Source of the DNA: JALHST01 sp038316335
Lineage (GTDB): Bacteria > Bacteroidota > Bacteroidia > Flavobacteriales > Flavobacteriaceae
Reading direction: 5' to 3'
DNA length: 64,000 nt
Assembly (NCBI GenBank): GCA_038316335.1
Contig: JBBQAM010000007.1
Coordinates: 41,461-105,460, forward strand
Part shown: positions 62,307-64,000 of the stretch, one piece after another
Numbering within the stretch: the first letter of the stretch is position 1
Layout of the letters: each line of letters begins with the position of its first letter
Translations under genes and position numbers: made by a program
The notes under the pieces: model-generated
Told to the model about the DNA's origin: nothing
The model's database searches: none
What the model saw: only the letters and a program-made list of their open reading frames with translations

Positions 62307-62585
62307 TCAATCGGCCAATACGATTATCTTGTTGTTCTTCATTTCTACGGTACCACTTGAGATTTTTAGGATCGTTCTACCATCGGAATCCTTGGAAAAC
62401 ATTTTTTCGAAAGATTCGGGAATAGACAGGTTGCCTTGGATCTTAACGTCGCCCGATTGCAACAGGGAAACTATCGGAGCATGGTTGTTCAGCATTTGAA
62501 ATTCCCCGTTGATGCCCGGAACGGTCACAGAGGTCACCTCTCCTGCAAATAAGGTCGCTTCCGGCGATACGATTTCTAAGTACAT
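62307..62585 (-). CDS. atpC: ATP synthase F1 epsilon subunit (short form)
   Basis: A 92-aa protein that is only the N-terminal beta-sandwich of epsilon (LEIVSPEATLFAGEVTSVTVPGINGEFQMLNNHAPIV). The C-terminal helical hairpin, which inhibits ATP hydrolysis in E. coli, is missing. This short form is usual in Bacteroidota. It follows atpD by 71 bp on the same strand. Confidence 0.94.
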   Translation of the reverse strand: MYLEIVSPEATLFAGEVTSVTVPGINGEFQMLNNHAPIVSLLQSGDVKIQGNLSIPESFEKMFSKDSDGRTILKISSGTVEMKNNKIIVLAD

Positions 62586-62656
62586 ACTTTATGGTTACCA
62601 GATGACAGCCACAGGCAGTAGGTTTTATTTACTACCTGTTGTGACCGTTTATAATT

Positions 62657-64000
62657 TTAAGCTTCGGCCAACATTTTTTCCCCAGCCTCGATGGCTTCCT
62701 CAATAGTGCCTTTTAAGTTAAAGGCCGATTCGGGCAGGTTATCGAGTTTTCCGTCCATTATCATATTAAAACCTTTGATGGTTTCCTTAATATCAACTAA
62801 TACCCCAGGAATACCTGTGAACTGCTCGGCTACATGGAATGGCTGGGAAAGGAAACGCTGAACACGTCGTGCCCGACCCACGGCCAATTTATCCTCCTCT
62901 GAAAGCTCCTCCATCCCCAAGATGGCAATAATATCCTGTAATTCCTTATAACGTTGTAATAGCTCTTTCACACGCTGTGCACAGTCGTAGTGCTCTTTTC
63001 CTAAAATATCGGCAGTTAATATACGTGACGTAGAATCCAAGGGATCCACGGCTGGATAAATACCTAATTCGGCAATTTTACGGGAAAGTACCGTAGTAGC
63101 GTCCAAGTGCGCAAAAGTCGTTGCAGGTGCTGGGTCTGTTAAGTCATCCGCGGGTACATATACTGCTTGAACCGATGTAATAGACCCTCTTTTTGTAGAA
63201 GTAATGCGTTCTTGCATGGCACCCATTTCGGTGGCCAAAGTAGGTTGATATCCTACAGCGGATGGCATACGGCCCAAAAGTGCCGATACTTCCGAACCAG
63301 CCTGTGTAAATCGGAAAATATTATCAACAAAGAAAAGTACGTCCTTGCCTTGGCCTTCCCCTGCGCCATCACGGAAATATTCGGCAATGGTCAGCCCAGA
63401 AAGTGCGACACGTGCACGAGCTCCAGGAGGTTCGTTCATCTGTCCAAAGACGAAGGTCGCTTTAGACTCTTTCATGATTTTCTTATCAACTTTGGTTAGG
63501 TCCCATCCACCATCTTCCATCGAGTGTAAAAAAGCCTCACCATATTTTATAATCCCTGATTCCAACATCTCACGAAGTAAGTCGTTTCCTTCCCTGGTGC
63601 GTTCTCCAACACCTGCGAAAACAGAAAGCCCACCATGTCCTTTGGCTATGTTATTGATTAATTCCTGAATCAATACCGTTTTACCAACGCCTGCACCTCC
63701 AAACAAACCGATTTTACCTCCTTTGGCGTATGGCTCGATCAAATCGATAACCTTGATGCCCGTAAAAAGTACTTCAGTAGAGGTAGAAAGGTCCTCGAAT
63801 TTTGGTGCTTCCCGGTGAATGGGAAGTCCATTTTTTCCAGCTTTTGGCAAATTGCCCAAGCCATCAATTGCATCTCCGATTACATTAAACAAGCGTCCGT
63901 AAATATCTTCCCCAATCGGCATTTGAATGGCATTCCCAGTTGCGACTACTTCGGTTCCCCGACTCAATCCGTCGGTAGAATCCATTGAAATGGTCCTTAC
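62657..64000 (-). CDS. atpD: ATP synthase F1 beta subunit, partial
   Basis: The catalytic subunit of F1. About 447 codons are in the window; the N-terminal ~50 residues lie beyond its right edge, since the frame continues upstream of MDSTDGLSRG (VRTIS). It shows the P-loop GGAGVGKT, the DELSEED-region equivalent MEELSEEDK, and the VPADDLTDPAPATTFAHLDATTVLSR block. The C-terminus ends EAGEKMLAEA at 62657. Confidence 0.97.
   Translation of the reverse strand, partial: VRTISMDSTDGLSRGTEVVATGNAIQMPIGEDIYGRLFNVIGDAIDGLGNLPKAGKNGLPIHREAPKFEDLSTSTEVLFTGIKVIDLIEPYAKGGKIGLFGGAGVGKTVLIQELINNIAKGHGGLSVFAGVGERTREGNDLLREMLESGIIKYGEAFLHSMEDGGWDLTKVDKKIMKESKATFVFGQMNEPPGARARVALSGLTIAEYFRDGAGEGQGKDVLFFVDNIFRFTQAGSEVSALLGRMPSAVGYQPTLATEMGAMQERITSTKRGSITSVQAVYVPADDLTDPAPATTFAHLDATTVLSRKIAELGIYPAVDPLDSTSRILTADILGKEHYDCAQRVKELLQRYKELQDIIAILGMEELSEEDKLAVGRARRVQRFLSQPFHVAEQFTGIPGVLVDIKETIKGFNMIMDGKLDNLPESAFNLKGTIEEAIEAGEKMLAEA

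Noticed and set aside
1..64000. Mobile elements, CRISPR, tRNA and rRNA genes
   Set aside because: Looked for transposase-like proteins, regularly spaced repeats, and cloverleaf or rRNA sequence in the gaps; nothing credible was found.

Overview
The window looks like a chromosomal segment of a gliding, aerobic, probably marine member of the Flavobacteriaceae (Bacteroidota). The signs are: gldD and gldE next to ssb and mutY; a secreted protein with a type B type IX secretion (T9SS) sorting domain; many Bacteroidota-restricted families (DUF4296, DUF4271, DUF3098, DUF4199, DUF4301, DUF3127); a ribosomal protein L21 with a helix-hairpin-helix extension; promoter boxes of the TAnnTTTG type; and a near absence of Shine-Dalgarno sequences. 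The genus cannot be fixed from the sequence alone. No tRNA, rRNA, insertion sequence, prophage or CRISPR array was seen. This is core housekeeping chromosome, densely packed on both strands.

Layout. 0-9 kb: tyrS, an epimerase, a DUF4296 lipoprotein, dihydroorotase, a polyprenol-phosphate glycosyltransferase, a GT39 membrane glycosyltransferase, a DUF4271 protein and hemD. 8-14.5 kb: pckA, a DUF423 protein, a saccharopine dehydrogenase-like protein, an Lrp/AsnC regulator, a zinc metallopeptidase, and an alanine dehydrogenase gene broken by a one-base frameshift. 15-23.4 kb: leuS, a T9SS-sorted protein, then ftsX-DUF3098-uppP-truB and a TonB-like protein. 23.5-30.8 kb: tag, aat, a DUF3127 protein with an SSB-like tail, a flavin reductase, a histidine kinase, a HIT protein, greA, a Rieske-like lipoprotein and a TIM-barrel protein. 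31-42.6 kb: a TonB-dependent receptor behind a TPP riboswitch, a convergent hybrid kinase / sigma-54 activator pair, two small secreted paralogues, and an operon of a thiamine-binding-type protein, a PnuC-type transporter, a NadR-like kinase and a DUF4301 protein, headed by a phosphopantetheinyl transferase. 42.6-52.9 kb: ahcY, rplU-rpmA, gldD-gldE-ssb-mutY, hup, a 29-codon highly basic gene, rng and recX. 52.9-64 kb: a JmjC-like protein, the biotin operon (bioF, DUF2007, bioD, bioA, a ketoacyl synthase, bioB), an M61 peptidase, an acetyltransferase, and atpC with a partial atpD.

The main points for a second look are the split thiamine-uptake locus (riboswitch plus receptor at 31-33 kb; binding protein, transporter and kinase at 40-42 kb), the frameshifted ald with a perfect 16-bp palindrome upstream, the ketoacyl synthase inside the biotin operon, the DUF3127 protein carrying the SSB C-terminal tip, the L21 fusion, the 29-residue basic protein, and a Rieske-like lipoprotein that has lost its histidine ligands. 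I saw no clearly new multi-gene system; the thiamine locus is the nearest candidate.
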